Shown here: positions 34,730 to 45,847 of the stretch, piece after piece
Position numbering within the stretch: position 1 is the stretch's first letter
Layout of the letters: every line of letters begins with the position of its first letter
NCBI GenBank assembly: GCA_005765155.1
Contig: VCCP01000005.1
Coordinates: 186,001-250,000 of the forward strand
Reading direction: 5' to 3'
From: Zelopaecilomyces penicillatus
Lineage: Eukaryota > Ascomycota > Sordariomycetes > Hypocreales > Pseudodiploosporaceae
Length of the DNA: 64,000 nt
Notes under the pieces: model-generated
What the model saw: only the letters and a program-made list of their open reading frames with translations
What the model was told of the DNA's origin: nothing
The model's database searches: none
Program-made: the position numbers and the translations under genes

Positions 34730-34773
34730 CAACAACAACAACAACAACAACAACAACAGCAACAGCAACAGCA
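34730..34773. repeat. (CAA)n(CAG CAA)n microsatellite
   Basis: Nine to ten CAA triplets followed by interspersed CAG. It lies outside any supported gene. Confidence 0.9.
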
Positions 34774-35002
34774 ATATCACCATTACTATATGATGGATGC
34801 CTTCTCGTCCGTCACCTGTACCACTAGACGTTGTGTAAACACACTTGGCTGTTGCCTCGGAAGAAGAAGCTAGCTAGCCAATCGATTCGATATAAAAATG
34901 AAACTCTCTGACATGCATGGAAACATATAATTAAATTGAAACAGCGCCGGCGCCTCGTCAGATCGGCCACGTTCTTCTGCATCCCCAAGACATGTCAACT
35001 TT

Positions 35003-35902
35003 TTAAGCTTGTCTTATCCTGACCCGCACGACGATGCCCCAGCCCGTGCTTGTCTCCCAGATACCCATGGCGTTTTCCCGCCGGAATGTCACCTCTTCCG
35101 CCTTGACGGACATGGTTACATCTTCTGCTATCGTTGTTCGACTAGCTGTGTTACTGCTGCTGCCCGTGGAGGCGCCCATTTCTGATGCCTTCTGTTCTAG
35201 TTGAGGCGGTGGCTCGTTCTTCCTAAAGAGACTCCAGCGGCTTGACTTTTGGGCCTCTTTGTTTTGGGCGACGTGTGCTTTTACAGTTTGGCGATCGACA
35301 GAAGCTGTTGACCGATCTGGTTGGAGATGCTTTGCTAGACGACGCGCCATGCTCTCGTCTGCCCACCACAGAGCGGATGCCGACTGCGCATCAGATGAAC
35401 CAAGTTCGTCTTTCCAGCCACTCCAGTCATCCAACTCTTCTTTAGAATGAGCCATAGGCTTCTTCTTCTTCTCCTCACCAGATCCGCCCTGCTCCAGTCT
35501 CAGCACTCTCCTCACCTCCCCTCGGCGCCCCTCATCGTGATCACTAAACTCCCAGGCAAGACCAACCGTCGCGGCGGGCACAATAGTAGTCTCCACAAGC
35601 CGGGGCGGGGGATGGATCGTCGCGATGGAAGCCAGTAGGGCCTCGACTTCGGGGACGAGCAGGGCGAGCACGAAGCTGTCGTGCTGGTCGCGGGCGCAGG
35701 AGCGTGCGGCGCGTTCCGAGAGGATCTGAGAGCGTAGGCTGGTGAGATGTGAGGCAAACAAAGAAGACTGAGATGTCGGTATGATGGGTGTGAGGTGTGC
35801 AGGAGGTTGTTGAGCTGTAGAAGATGAGGCTTCCGTAGAGTAATATGGCGGAGGAAGATCGTCGTCCAAAGGAGGGTCCTCGTCAGGGTTGCTGTGAGAC
35901 AT
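35003..35902 (-). CDS. Hypothetical PPxY-containing protein (299 aa)
   Basis: A single-exon ORF of 299 residues. The first 45 are acidic and proline-rich with LPPPYYS, a PPxY-type site that could bind WW domains such as those of Rsp5-type ligases. Residues about 48-135 look helical and amphipathic (LTSLRSQILSERAARSCARDQH, then VLALLVPEVEALLASIATI). The rest is polar, with a conserved-looking WSGWKDEL and a beta-rich end (GIWETSTGWGIVVRVRIRQA). No known domain was recognised; the composition is consistent throughout, supporting a real gene of fungal-restricted type. Confidence 0.7.
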   Translation of the reverse strand: MSHSNPDEDPPLDDDLPPPYYSTEASSSTAQQPPAHLTPIIPTSQSSLFASHLTSLRSQILSERAARSCARDQHDSFVLALLVPEVEALLASIATIHPPPRLVETTIVPAATVGLAWEFSDHDEGRRGEVRRVLRLEQGGSGEEKKKKPMAHSKEELDDWSGWKDELGSSDAQSASALWWADESMARRLAKHLQPDRSTASVDRQTVKAHVAQNKEAQKSSRWSLFRKNEPPPQLEQKASEMGASTGSSSNTASRTTIAEDVTMSVKAEEVTFRRENAMGIWETSTGWGIVVRVRIRQA

Positions 35903-36442
35903 GGCGATGGTGGGTTATCACTCGCTTGCTACAATAAAAGTGAAGAGGTAGAAAGGGAAGCATCTGGTTTTTGGAAATATCAACGTTCCAATGCCGCCTT
36001 CATAATCCTCGTATTTGCCTCATCTGTCAAATTTGCATGCAACAAGGTCACGAGCTGCCAAGGTCAAGGAGAAGGCAGACTGCACGCTGTGGCGCAGCGC
36101 TCTGGGGCGTTTTTTCCCCTCTAGCAAAACAGAGGCGCAATGGCGATAGTCGAAGCCATCCATGTTCAGGTGCTTCATGCGTGGGGTCAGATGGCGAATT
36201 CACAGCCTTATAGGCAGTCAACTATTGATTGGTATGAAATAAAACTTGCATAACGGTAATTTAACCGTTGAGCAAGTCATTAGGTGTCTTCAGTTATCCC
36301 CAGGTGGGTAGACCACTGAAATGTAGTGAGGCCATCAACAGATCCTAAACAGCATCGCTTTCAAGAGCTGTTTTTGCCAGACTGTGTTCTAAATTAACTT
36401 GGTGTCTAGGCACCTCAGTATGCAATAGTGAGTTTCCCCTCG

Positions 36443-36887
36443 CTATCGTGGACTGCTACAGCATTGGCCTCGAACTCGCCCTCTGGGAGCAATAAGTAGC
36501 TTCATCTTTGGCTTGATTTGGATAGTCGATTGGGATTTGACCTCCACCCAGTCACCGGGGAAGGGGGGTTAGCCTGGAAAGAGGATAAGAGAAAAGAGCA
36601 CCATTTTACATACCGAGGTAAATGGAAGCAAAATATAAGCATCATCGCCCGAGACTGCGGTGATTGCAATGCCGACGAGGAACTCGGATTCGTCAAAGCC
36701 AGGGCCAGCCTTGAATTCGACTGAACCGGGTGGAGCTGACTGAGAAGCAAGACGTATGCTGGCTTTATGCTTTGATGCCTTCAAATCAAAAGTGGCTTGG
36801 TAGATTGAAATGTATCAGTATTTGCCAATTCTTCCACATACCCATATGCGAATAATGGTTGCAGACGGAAATTATATACTTGTCCAT
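36443..36887 (-). CDS. Small hypothetical gene, uncertain splicing or frame-damaged
   Basis: The core exon 36614-36795 (complement) encodes about 60 protein-like residues (including SIRLASQSAPPGSVEF and FLVGIAITAVSGDDAYILLP). A GT-AG intron (36796-36841) with a CTGAT branch point links it to ATG G at 36845, or MDKYIIS at 36887. Downstream, either a 40-base intron or a 72-base intron with a GCTAAC branch point (36542-36613) leads to VKSQSTIQIKPKMKLL and a stop at 36443. A very protein-like continuation (LLPEGEFEANAVAV...) lies in another frame and ends at 36415. A one-base frameshift would unite them, so this may be a decayed gene or a sequence error. Confidence 0.35.
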
Positions 36888-38774
36888 TATGCCAGGAAAT
36901 TATGGTGAAAAGAATACAATGGTCAGCTATAGTTTTTCTTTTCTTTTTTGGAAGATAATAGGAGATAAGGATGGAGCAGAGATGGTGGCAGCACTGCTAT
37001 ATACCAATCTGATCTGCCTGCCTGCCTCTCCATGTAATAACTACCGATATTTGACAAGAAACATAATGGTCAATGAGGGGTAAAGGAGGGGTAAGAGCAC
37101 ATTATCAGGTCGAAATCAGCATGCCCAGTAAAACATGTTCACAATTCACTCCAATGATACGAAAGCAAAGCCCGCATATATGTACAACCGTGGATTGCAG
37201 CTGTCTTGAGGAGCTGAAACCTGCATCTAGCAAACAGAAGAGCAAGAACCAGAGCACTAACGCAGTCTGATGGAGACTTGATCTGCACCAAGCAAACCAA
37301 ATGCGGTTCCGCTTTTGCACATCTACCGGATACTGCATTAGAGTGGCATTCTGTCCGAACGAGTAAATCTATTTGACGTGTCTTCAGCAAGTCTCCTACG
37401 AATTCTTGTTTCAGTTGGATATACAGAGTGGATGCTAACATAACCAATCAATAAATGCTTCCTAACATCACGTCGACTCTTTTCTCTCCCTTCAACAGGA
37501 TTTATTTTCGACAAGTCAGCTATGTCAGATAGTAGTAGCTTTAAGTTTATAACCACCAAGTGGCGTCGACAGCATGGGCAGGGACATGTAAAAATCTGTA
37601 TGATCTTTTGTGTAATATTTCTGCATTACCATTATTACGCAAATGCTCTGGGTGTGCCATAGCTACTCCTAGAGCTGGCAATTTAACTTCTTTGAAACCA
37701 CACTACACATGTATATGAGAGAGTATTCAATTCTGTGTTATCAGCATATTGGATTTTATTACTTAGCTAATGATGTCTCATGTCTATATATCCTAAAACT
37801 TGTATATGCAGTTCACTTGTTACAGATAAATTTGGTGTGAAATTTGCATGAGTGGCTCTTTTGACCAGGAATAGGGCTATTATTAGTACTAATCTTGACT
37901 TACAAAACTCGCCCAATCTCAAGCATCCCTGGCTACAAAGAGTTCACTCATAATTAAAACCAACCAAAACTATACCTAGAAAGACCTGCCTTGTGCATTA
38001 CGGTAATTTGATGGAAAGTGATTGTGATTTAGAGTCGAGGGAATTATTCGCCTCTTGCCAGACTGCCCTGTATCGAAAGCCAAAGTGTATAGCCCCTAAC
38101 TATTATTGGAGATGGATCCATTGTGTGGTTTGACCTTCCGCATGGGACCTACATATAGATTGACACTACAGGATGACGGGCCATAGAAATGAAGAGAAGG
38201 GAAAACAGGGTGAGAATTCATGACATAATAGCAAACGTAATGGATCGTTAAATCACATCAAGCATGGTACGCTGCCTCACGTGGTGCAGTCGACCAACGT
38301 CACCAACCATGACCAATGAGGTACAAGTGGCAGCACAGCCTGCCTGGGAATAACTCCCCGTGTATCTCTCGCTGAATGCCTTGTTCTCAAACTACCTTAT
38401 ATATTAATACAAGTCACATGAATCAAAGCTTCAAACTAGAAATGCCAACTTTATCTCATCTCGCTCTGCTTGGTCTAAGTCAGTATACATGTCAAGTATC
38501 CAGCATTGAGGTTGAGAAACCGGTTGGCCATGATCCTTGTGGCCTTACATATTATGCTGTTGGGCCCATTCGTCAAGTGAAGAGGGGTTCCCCGTGAAAA
38601 GCTCTTGTAAGTCCCATGACAAGGCTCGTGTAAGTGTGAGGCGAGATGCGGGGATAACAGTGACGTGCAATCTCTAGCCAAGTCTCGCGTTCCAACTTGC
38701 TTTCACTTCTTTGAGTCTCCCCAACTGATACATCTCATTCCGTCATTGTATCATCGGTATCAAACGCGAAAAAC
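36888..38774. other. Intergenic, AT-rich, about 1.9 kb
   Basis: AT-rich with short ORFs on both strands and no family resemblance. No repeats with clear ends were seen. The last 150 bases are the likely leader of the oligopeptidase gene. Confidence 0.4.
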
Positions 38775-41114
38775 ATGGCGCAGAAGCTTCCACAGCCCCC
38801 TCCTCATATTCTGGGGATGCACGAGATCGTACCCACAATCAAGCGACACATTGAAGAACACTGCAAAGTCAATGCTGAAATCCTGACAACAGTGCAAGTT
38901 CCCTCTGCCTGCTTTTCAAATGTCATTGCACCACTAGTGTACCTTGAGAACACCCAGGCGGGCGAGAAGGCTGTCATTGATGCCTTGAAGTATTGTTCTC
39001 CGAGCCGAGAATGCCAGCAACGAGTTGAGGAAGCTCAAGTCTTATGGCAAGAGTACTCATCCACGAAAGACCGAGGTCTATACCTGCTCATCAAAGCCGT
39101 CAAAGAGGCGGGAGAAAGGTTAGATGAAGAGTCCCAGAAACTAGTGAACCGGATGTTGTTGGAATTTGAGGAGTACGGATTTGGTGTCCTTGATGACGCC
39201 GGTATCCAAGCAAGAGCTCAAAGGGTGAACAAGATTGACCATCTCTGCACCGAATTCAACCGCAACCTACGCCAAAACAATAGCGGAGAGTTCTTCACTC
39301 CTGAAGAAGTGGATGGCTTGCCAACCAAAGACCGAGAGCCTGTCTCTGCAAATGGCAAAGAGTTCTATAGCCATGCTGGCAAGTATATGACAGTGCTGCG
39401 AAATGCACATGACCCGGAAACACGGAAGCGCATGTTTCTTTCTTCTTACACCACATTCCCAGAGAATGTGCCTATTTTCAGAGAGGTCATTCTCCTTCGG
39501 GATGAAAACGCTCGCGAGCTTGGAGCGAAAAGCCACGCTGACGCCAAGATCCCATATCGCATTGCAGAGTCAACAGATTGGGTGGAAGATCTGATGGGCA
39601 GTCTTGTCGAAAAGTTGCTTCCCTTTGGAAGACAAGATTATGATGAAGTCTGTGCGACAAAGCGCCGCATCCTCGGTAATGGGGGATTGACGGACGAAAG
39701 CTCCCATGAATTGCTGCCATGGGACTACTTATACTACAGTAACCGGTCTGAAAACGAAAAACAGGTAGACCACACAGCAATTGCAGAGTATTTTCCATTG
39801 CATCATACGTTTGATGCTATGCTTGGGCTGTTTTCAGAGTGCCTCCAGCTCCGGTTTCAATCGATTTCCAAGGAAGAGTCTCAAGATATTGTTTGGCATG
39901 AGGATGTGCGAGCATGGTCAGTTTGGGATGAGCGACCAGATAGCCGGGGCAGTTTTATTGGCTACTTTCTTGCCGATATACTGAGTCGGCCAGATAAGTA
40001 TAAGGGCAATCAAAGCGTCAATCTTCAGCCTGTATGAAGCCGTCTTTTTTGTCACTCGCAATCTCTTCTTCGTTCGTGGGAGGTGCTGACAGTGATTTCT
40101 GGTCTGATAGGGCTACATGAAATCAGATGGCACTCGTGTTTATCCTGCAAACACGCTCATGTGTAACTTCCAGCTATCTTCAACCAACGGGCACTTGTTG
40201 AGTCACAATGATGTGGTGACTTTATTTCATGGCATGTCCAAACAAAAATTGCAATATGTATTTCTTGATTCTAACACGCTCGTGGACAGAACTTGGACAC
40301 AGTATTCACGACCTGGTGGCGAGGACCAAATACGCCAGATTCCATGGATTCCAGGTTTCCCTAGAGCTTGCAGAGGGCATTGGGATGATGTTGGAGCAGT
40401 GGTGCTGGCTTCCAGAGGTATTGAAAAGTCTCAGTCGGCATTACACAAGGGTTGACCAGACACACATGGATGCTTGGGTAAAACGCAATCCAGACCGTGA
40501 ACTTCCATCTGAAAAGATTCCTGATGAGCTCCTGGAGAGCCGGATTTCCCGACACGCAAATGGCAAAATCTTCAAGATCCTTGGCATGATGTAAGATACC
40601 CGTCTTGTATCTACTAATATGGGTAAAGATACTGCTTTACTAACTATATCAGGATTTATACACTTTTCGACTTGGAAGTACATAATCCCGCTAGTCGGGA
40701 AGCGTTACTTCAACTCGATGAAGTCGAGCTGTACAAAGACTTGTACAAAAAGCTCAAGTTTAGGCAGTTGCCAGATCCAAGTTTTGGTCATGCCAGCGAT
40801 GGACTGTTGATGTCTGGGTACGATGCTGGGTACTACGCATATATCTGGTAAGTTGAAAAACAAGATCAAATATCGCAATGTGTGTATGTCTCAAGTTCTG
40901 GTGTAGTGCCGAGATATTTGCTGCGGACATGTTTCAGACTGTCTTTGCTCGTGATCCGCTCTCGAAAGATGCTTGGCAGTCGTTCCGGCAGGGAATACTA
41001 ACATATGGAGGCAGTAGGGATGAGCTGGGAATAGTAGAGCAGTTTTTGGGCGGCCGTAAGACAACTCCGGAGGCTTTGTTGGCCATGCTGGGCGTTTTAT
41101 CTGGGTCATCCTGA
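38775..41114 (+). CDS. M3 family metallo-oligopeptidase (thimet oligopeptidase-like), 5 exons
   Basis: Exons 38775-40031, 40111-40231, 40290-40590, 40653-40847 and 40907-41114 give 693 residues, typical for saccharolysin/thimet oligopeptidases, which degrade short peptides in the cytosol. Family blocks: RMFLSSYTTFPEN, LRDENARELG, PWDYLYYSNR, SFIGYFLADILSRPDKY, NFQLSSTNGHLLSHNDV. The zinc site HELGH is H459-E460-L-G-H463, with the third ligand E488 29 residues after H459 as in the family. Intron 2 has a GC 5' splice site (CATG|GCATGT) and splits the codon of catalytic E460. Without this splice there is no active site and the frame breaks. The segment around the third ligand reads ELAEGIGMMLEQWCW where the family usually has an EAPSQ-like stretch, so this is a divergent paralogue. 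The C-terminal half matches the helical M3 domain. Confidence 0.9.
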
Positions 41115-41364
41115 ACGAATAGGGTTGATTACATGCATATTGTCTCATTTTCTACTGTGTGAGTGACTTCCCCAAATCTGGTCTAAGGGTCATGCTCAAC
41201 AACACGCTCATGTTTATGTTCATGCCTATGCCTATTTACTTCCATAGTTGAGCGAGATCTAAGTCAGCAATTTTCATAAACATAATGTAAAGTTTCAGTT
41301 CAAGTTCAAATCTAAGGATGGAAAAACCCCAAGAATTTTTATGTATTTAAACTCCTCCACGCAC

Positions 41365-42342
41365 CTACCCAGTACGTCCAGCCCTGATCCCCTCACGCAG
41401 ATATCTGACATACGCATCCATCCAACAATCGTTGACATGCTTCTGGTGATTATGATATGAATCAAGACCTTGGTAGATCCTCGCACCATCTGATAGTAGA
41501 TGTCTCGAGATGGGTGCGCCTGCCGCAGCGTTCTTGCCCAGGCGAGCCTCCGCCGCTTCAATCCAGGCCATGTACTGTCCAATATTTGAATCCGTTATCT
41601 TGCGAAATTGGATTTCTGTTGCTTCTGTGTAAATATGGCCTGGAACCCCTGGTCTCAAACAAGGCAAGGCTGGGAATTGAGCGACAACCTCAATCGGTGC
41701 GGCCATGACGCGGTCAAAGTCAATCAAGCCGACAATGTCAAAGTCCTTGTTGACAAGAACATTTCTAACTCCCAAGTCGCAATTCTTGAGTCGGAACGGG
41801 CCGTTGACATTGTTTTTGTCACCATACATGGACATGAGGTGCTTAAAGATGCTGGGGTTCGCTACAGAGGGACAAGATCGAACCTCGTCGTCACCAGCAT
41901 AGAGACACCATTGAAGAGCATGGGTTGCCATGTCGTTATAGTAATCCTCTGAAGACGTCCAGGGGCCTTTCCCGCTGAAGGTTTCGCGGCCGATGAAGAA
42001 TTGCGACGTTTCTTCATCATGGTAGAGGCTACCAATCTGCCCGAATGTAATAGATGACAAGGCAACCTGTAAGTTGGCCATTTGCTGCCTGAGTTTTGCA
42101 TCTTGTTCAGGGGTTCCATACACGTCCATTTCGGATTTCTCCATAATTTGCATCTCGCTTGCAGTGTTGCCATTGATGTAATCCAGCAAAAAGTACGGAG
42201 CCCCAACATCATTCGTCTTGTCAAAGTTGTACGCGTGGACCTCGGGGACAGGCACTGGTGCGTTTGCCCTATAATAAAGCAACCCCCCCTTCATGTCAGC
42301 ACAAAGTTGACAAAGAGTTTAGGTGAAATATATATATATATT

Positions 42343-42384
<42 letters not shown>

Positions 42385-42751
42385 CTTACTTGAGAAATCT
42401 CATGCTGGCCAACTCTGACCTCATCACTCTGGTGTGGTCGAGCGACTCGGGACCTTTATAGTATTGAGTGTCTGGCATCCTCAGTCTTGCGACCCAATCT
42501 ACCCCATCAGAAAATATGATGCGGCGGACCATGTTGAATTGACCAATGGAGTACCTTTCAGACAGTTTGCATGAAACATCATTACGGAGACGCGAGGCTT
42601 TTGATGCGAGAATGTCCCATTTGACATGAGCAAAGAATGCAATTGCTCTCTCGTAGGGTTCAGAACCGGGATCGTACTCGTCTAGGCCAAACCAAGCGTC
42701 GCTCCCAATAGAGGCGATAGATGTCATGGTGCGGTCTTCGTCTGCACACAT
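41365..42751 (-). CDS. Aminoglycoside phosphotransferase (APH)-like kinase, 2 exons
   Basis: Exons 42390-42751 and 41365-42268 (complement) give 421 residues. The N-lobe has YSIGQFNMVRRIIFSDGVDWVARLRMP. The splice restores SMRFLKANAPVPVPEVHAYN, the usual APH hinge region. The catalytic loop is NCDLGVRNVLV, with D285 and N290 present, but the Brenner histidine position is asparagine (N283). The metal-binding aspartate is D304 in GLIDFD. Fungal genomes hold many such APH-fold proteins of unknown substrate, so antibiotic resistance should not be assumed. The intron carries a long TG repeat. ATG 42751 is used; 42727 (MTSIASIG) is an alternative. Confidence 0.82.
42328..42381. repeat. (TA)n-(TG)n microsatellite inside an intron
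   Basis: A short TA run at 42328-42340 followed by about 18 TG repeats at 42345-42381. It ends only seven bases from the 5' splice site of the APH-like gene intron (complement strand CA repeat). Confidence 0.9.
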
Positions 42752-43356
42752 TTTGAAGTTCCTCTGGATTGAGTTGGGTGGTACTGTTCTTTACTAGATG
42801 ACTAAATGGCAATGACAGTTCTATGATGAGTATGAGGCAAGCAAAGCAAACTTTATAGTTGCTGAAACACGATTGCCCAGTCTCAATGTGTACAAACAGC
42901 CAGTGAAAAGCCCGCAAACAGGTATTATTCATGGCCCGTTCTTGGAATGTTTACGCATTGGCCATGGCGGCTCCATGTCCTTTGTGTCATGCATGTCATA
43001 TCAGCGGATCATAAAGTATAACAATGGCTTCAAATGAAGTGCTGACCAGTATATGGTCAATTCTGTTTAGGTAGGTACTGTGTGGACATGGATACATGGA
43101 GATTCCAATAGAAATCAGTCCAAGCGACTATGCTTTCATTCAGAATTCACGTCATTGGTTCCCTTCCCGGTCCATGCACCTCCATCACTTCCAAGACCAT
43201 CTTCCCGAAATACCTGGTTCATAACGCATTAGCCAAACATATTCATGTTCCATCGCACATGGTTAGTACTTACAAAAGGATACATCGAATCACACAAGCA
43301 TATGCTTTCTCCTTGTCCCGTATATGTGGAGTCCCCCTTTTTTTTGGTTCGCCGGA
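42752..43356. other. Intergenic, APH-like promoter side
   Basis: About 0.6 kb with no supported gene. Confidence 0.35.
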
Positions 43357-43512
43357 TTAGGAGTACACGTCCCTTGGTCTTTGGTATATCGCTCCGCAAT
43401 ATGAGCACTTGTCTCGTATGTTGAAGTAGCCTTTTGGGCACTTTTTACATTCGACCTTGTAGCCAGACTCTAGACCGGAGCGGATCAGCTCCATGCTGGA
43501 TGCTTGACACAT
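43357..43512 (-). CDS. Small zinc-ribbon-like protein (51 aa)
   Basis: From ATG 43512 the frame encodes 51 residues, starting MCQASSMELIRSGLESGY. It has two CxxC pairs, ECKKCPKGYFNIRDKCSYCG, a spacing that suits a treble-clef or zinc-ribbon knuckle. The longer in-frame ORF (from about 43626) reads as leader. An N-terminal helix plus a single zinc ribbon is seen in small fungal stress-induced proteins, but no named family was recognised. Short length keeps the confidence moderate. Confidence 0.55.
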   Translation of the reverse strand: MCQASSMELIRSGLESGYKVECKKCPKGYFNIRDKCSYCGAIYQRPRDVYS

Positions 43513-44496
43513 GGCTGCAGTTGGTGGAGGGAAGTAAGGAGGAAAGTGGAATGTTGTAGGAGATATAGAAGAATGTTCTTGTTGATCTGTGTGGAAAAAG
43601 ATCCAGAGTTGTTGGTTTTGGGTCAATAATTAGAATGGATAGGGTTTATATACATGTGGTAGATAGAAGTTCTCTCAAGCTAAACTGTTCATCATCTCCT
43701 CTGTTTTTCATTTCCTACGTGGTGTTTTCGATGTTTTGTTTGGCCTACATAGAATGATGGTTGGTTGGCAAAGTTTTGCCCAACCCAGTCATTACCTTGT
43801 AAGAGTAGCAAGTTCATTAGGTATTTTCACTCCGCAAAACTTGTGTGCCCGGTGAAGGAATATGCTCTCACCCACCTCAGGCATTATGAAACTGCTTGTT
43901 TCTAAGCACAATGAGGTGAAATAGCTGCTTATGGCGAAGACTTGCGCTACTATTGATGGTGTTAACCCAATCTCCATGGTTTGAGTATGTAAACTCTGTC
44001 ATTGTAAATTCTTGGTCTTGACTTGACACGAGGGCAAACCTCAAATAAGTGCAATGTTTTGCAATGCTTGAACATTTGAAAGGCACAGGCAGGATGAAGC
44101 GCGTGATGGACAAGACCCCGCAACGCACTTGCAAACTGATCACCAGCAACATGTCCGATTATGCCCTGCTGGTGGATAAAGGACTCCTTGAATTGCCTTG
44201 ACAGCACGCTGAATGCTTCATCAAAGTGTAGAGAAAGTTCGCGGTTTGGGACCGAATTTCGGCGCAGCTAGTCCACTTTACGTCTCTGTAGACCCCGCGA
44301 TGTTTCCGTATTAGCAACGAGAGAGAGAAAACAGCGATAAAACATCTATGGAACACCACCTATGGGTCGCAATCCAAGCGCAATCGCTCGATGGAATGTT
44401 TTACTCTCGGTCAGCAATTGTCCCTCCACTAATCTTGGTTTTACCCTCATGACCATGTGATTTCTCAACGACTCTGGCTTCGATTGAACTTTGACA
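43513..44496. other. Intergenic, about 1 kb
   Basis: Leader/promoter of the 51-residue gene and 3' flank of the next minus-strand gene. Only short unrecognised ORFs. Confidence 0.35.
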
Positions 44497-45847
44497 TCAT
44501 TCCATTCTAGGACGCGATTGAGGCCTTGAGAGATGCTCTTCCTCTGAACCTGTAGTCAAGCCCATTAACTGCAAGGTGCGCTTCCGATCAACGTGGTCAG
44601 CTTCTTTCGACCAAACTCCATGTTCTGGGGCTTCCCACATGGGGACATCTGCCCCGTTCTCCGTTGCTTTTGTATTTGCATGCTTGATAAAGTCATCCCG
44701 GTGATGTTTGGCCAAATCCCTCGCATTTCTAAATGCCACAACTCCCTGCACAAACCTATCATGGCAGTCTATTAGATCATATCTTTGTATCTTCGTCATG
44801 TGGTATTCCGGTCGGCCTCCCTCCGTAGTGGGAGCAGTTACGTGATGAGCATACAGCGTAATCAAGCCATCATGATACGTCGAACTAAAAGTATAAGCAT
44901 TGCCGTCGTATATTGGCTTGGTGTTGCCATAATTCTGCAAGCAGTGCATTGCTCGAGCTCCGTAGGCACCATAGTAGCACATTTTCCGCTGTGCCACGTT
45001 TGAGCATCCAGACGGTCCATTGCCTTGAAAGAAGAAGTTTGGTGTAGCCGATATGTCAAGCCTTTTTGTGGGGAGAATTGTAGACTTGAGCAGCTTACAA
45101 TCTCTGACATCCTTTCTGATATTTGTAACAAGAGCGCCGTCAAAGTAGTCTGGCTCTGGTGTAACTGTATCGCCTGTTGTCAGAGGCAAAAGCTCAGTGA
45201 AGATGGTGCTGTGCATGTATGGAACAGTAGAGCCTCCATAGAGCACAGGAAAAATGATGGCCATGACATCTGACTTGTATGCAACTTCGTCGATTTCCCT
45301 CTGAAACCCTGCAAAAATATCCCGAGTACTTTCGATCAGGCTCGACGATGCCCTGTGATTAGCCAGGTGAAGATGAATACTCTCTATATTTGCTGGTGTC
45401 GACATTTTGTTGTTCATATACACACTGTGATCGGCAAGGTGTTGTTGAAATTGCATATCGTAGGCAAAGCATCTATCATATGAACTTGCCACCCTATCGT
45501 CGCCAGCAAACTGCGTCAGTAGGCCCCGAGGTGTGGAGTCGCTGAACAGATCGGCCAAATTTTCCGTTATGTTTACTTCAGGAAAATACTGGTCCTCGTT
45601 AGAAGATGAATATGTACAATGCAAAATGGTTTTCAAAACTTGCCCCGCGAACGTGATCTAGATTGGGGCCGCCACGTCTTGCGAGCCGAGCAGGATGGTT
45701 GGGAAGTGCCATGGCCGTGTCGGAGGACGCTCTTGAAGAGATTTCTGACACGTTTCGCCGATTAAGTTCTCGCAATGAACTGGGAGTTAGCCAAACCTTG
45801 GATAAATTATCCCAGAAGATTGGGGGAAAGTTGGACTGCTGGTGCAT
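44497..45847 (-). CDS. DUF7924-like fungal protein, 2 exons with GC-AG intron
   Basis: Exons 45644-45847 and 44497-45588 (complement) give 431 residues. The N-terminus IFWDNLSKVWLTPSSLRELN, the ARRGGPNLDHVRG block, QFQQHLADHSVY, the FFFQGNGPSG..VA segment and NAYTFSSTYHDGLITLYAHH follow the pattern of a large fungal family that I place with DUF7924 from memory. The biochemical role is unknown; an alpha/beta core resembling restriction-type nucleases has been suggested for such proteins, which cannot be judged here. Linking the exons as DHVRG|YFPEVN needs a GC 5' splice site (CGGG|GCAAGT), with CTAAC as branch point and CAG as acceptor. Without it the two halves are in separate frames. Confidence 0.75.

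Larger units (their letters stand above)
32847..35002. other. Intergenic region, about 2.1 kb
   Basis: Two minus-strand genes flank it. Only short ORFs are present; one at about 34604-34873 owes its glutamines to a CAA/CAG repeat. Microsatellites are listed separately. No gene supported. Confidence 0.4.

Noticed and set aside
34604..34873. Poly-glutamine ORF
   Set aside because: Created by a CAA/CAG microsatellite in non-coding sequence.
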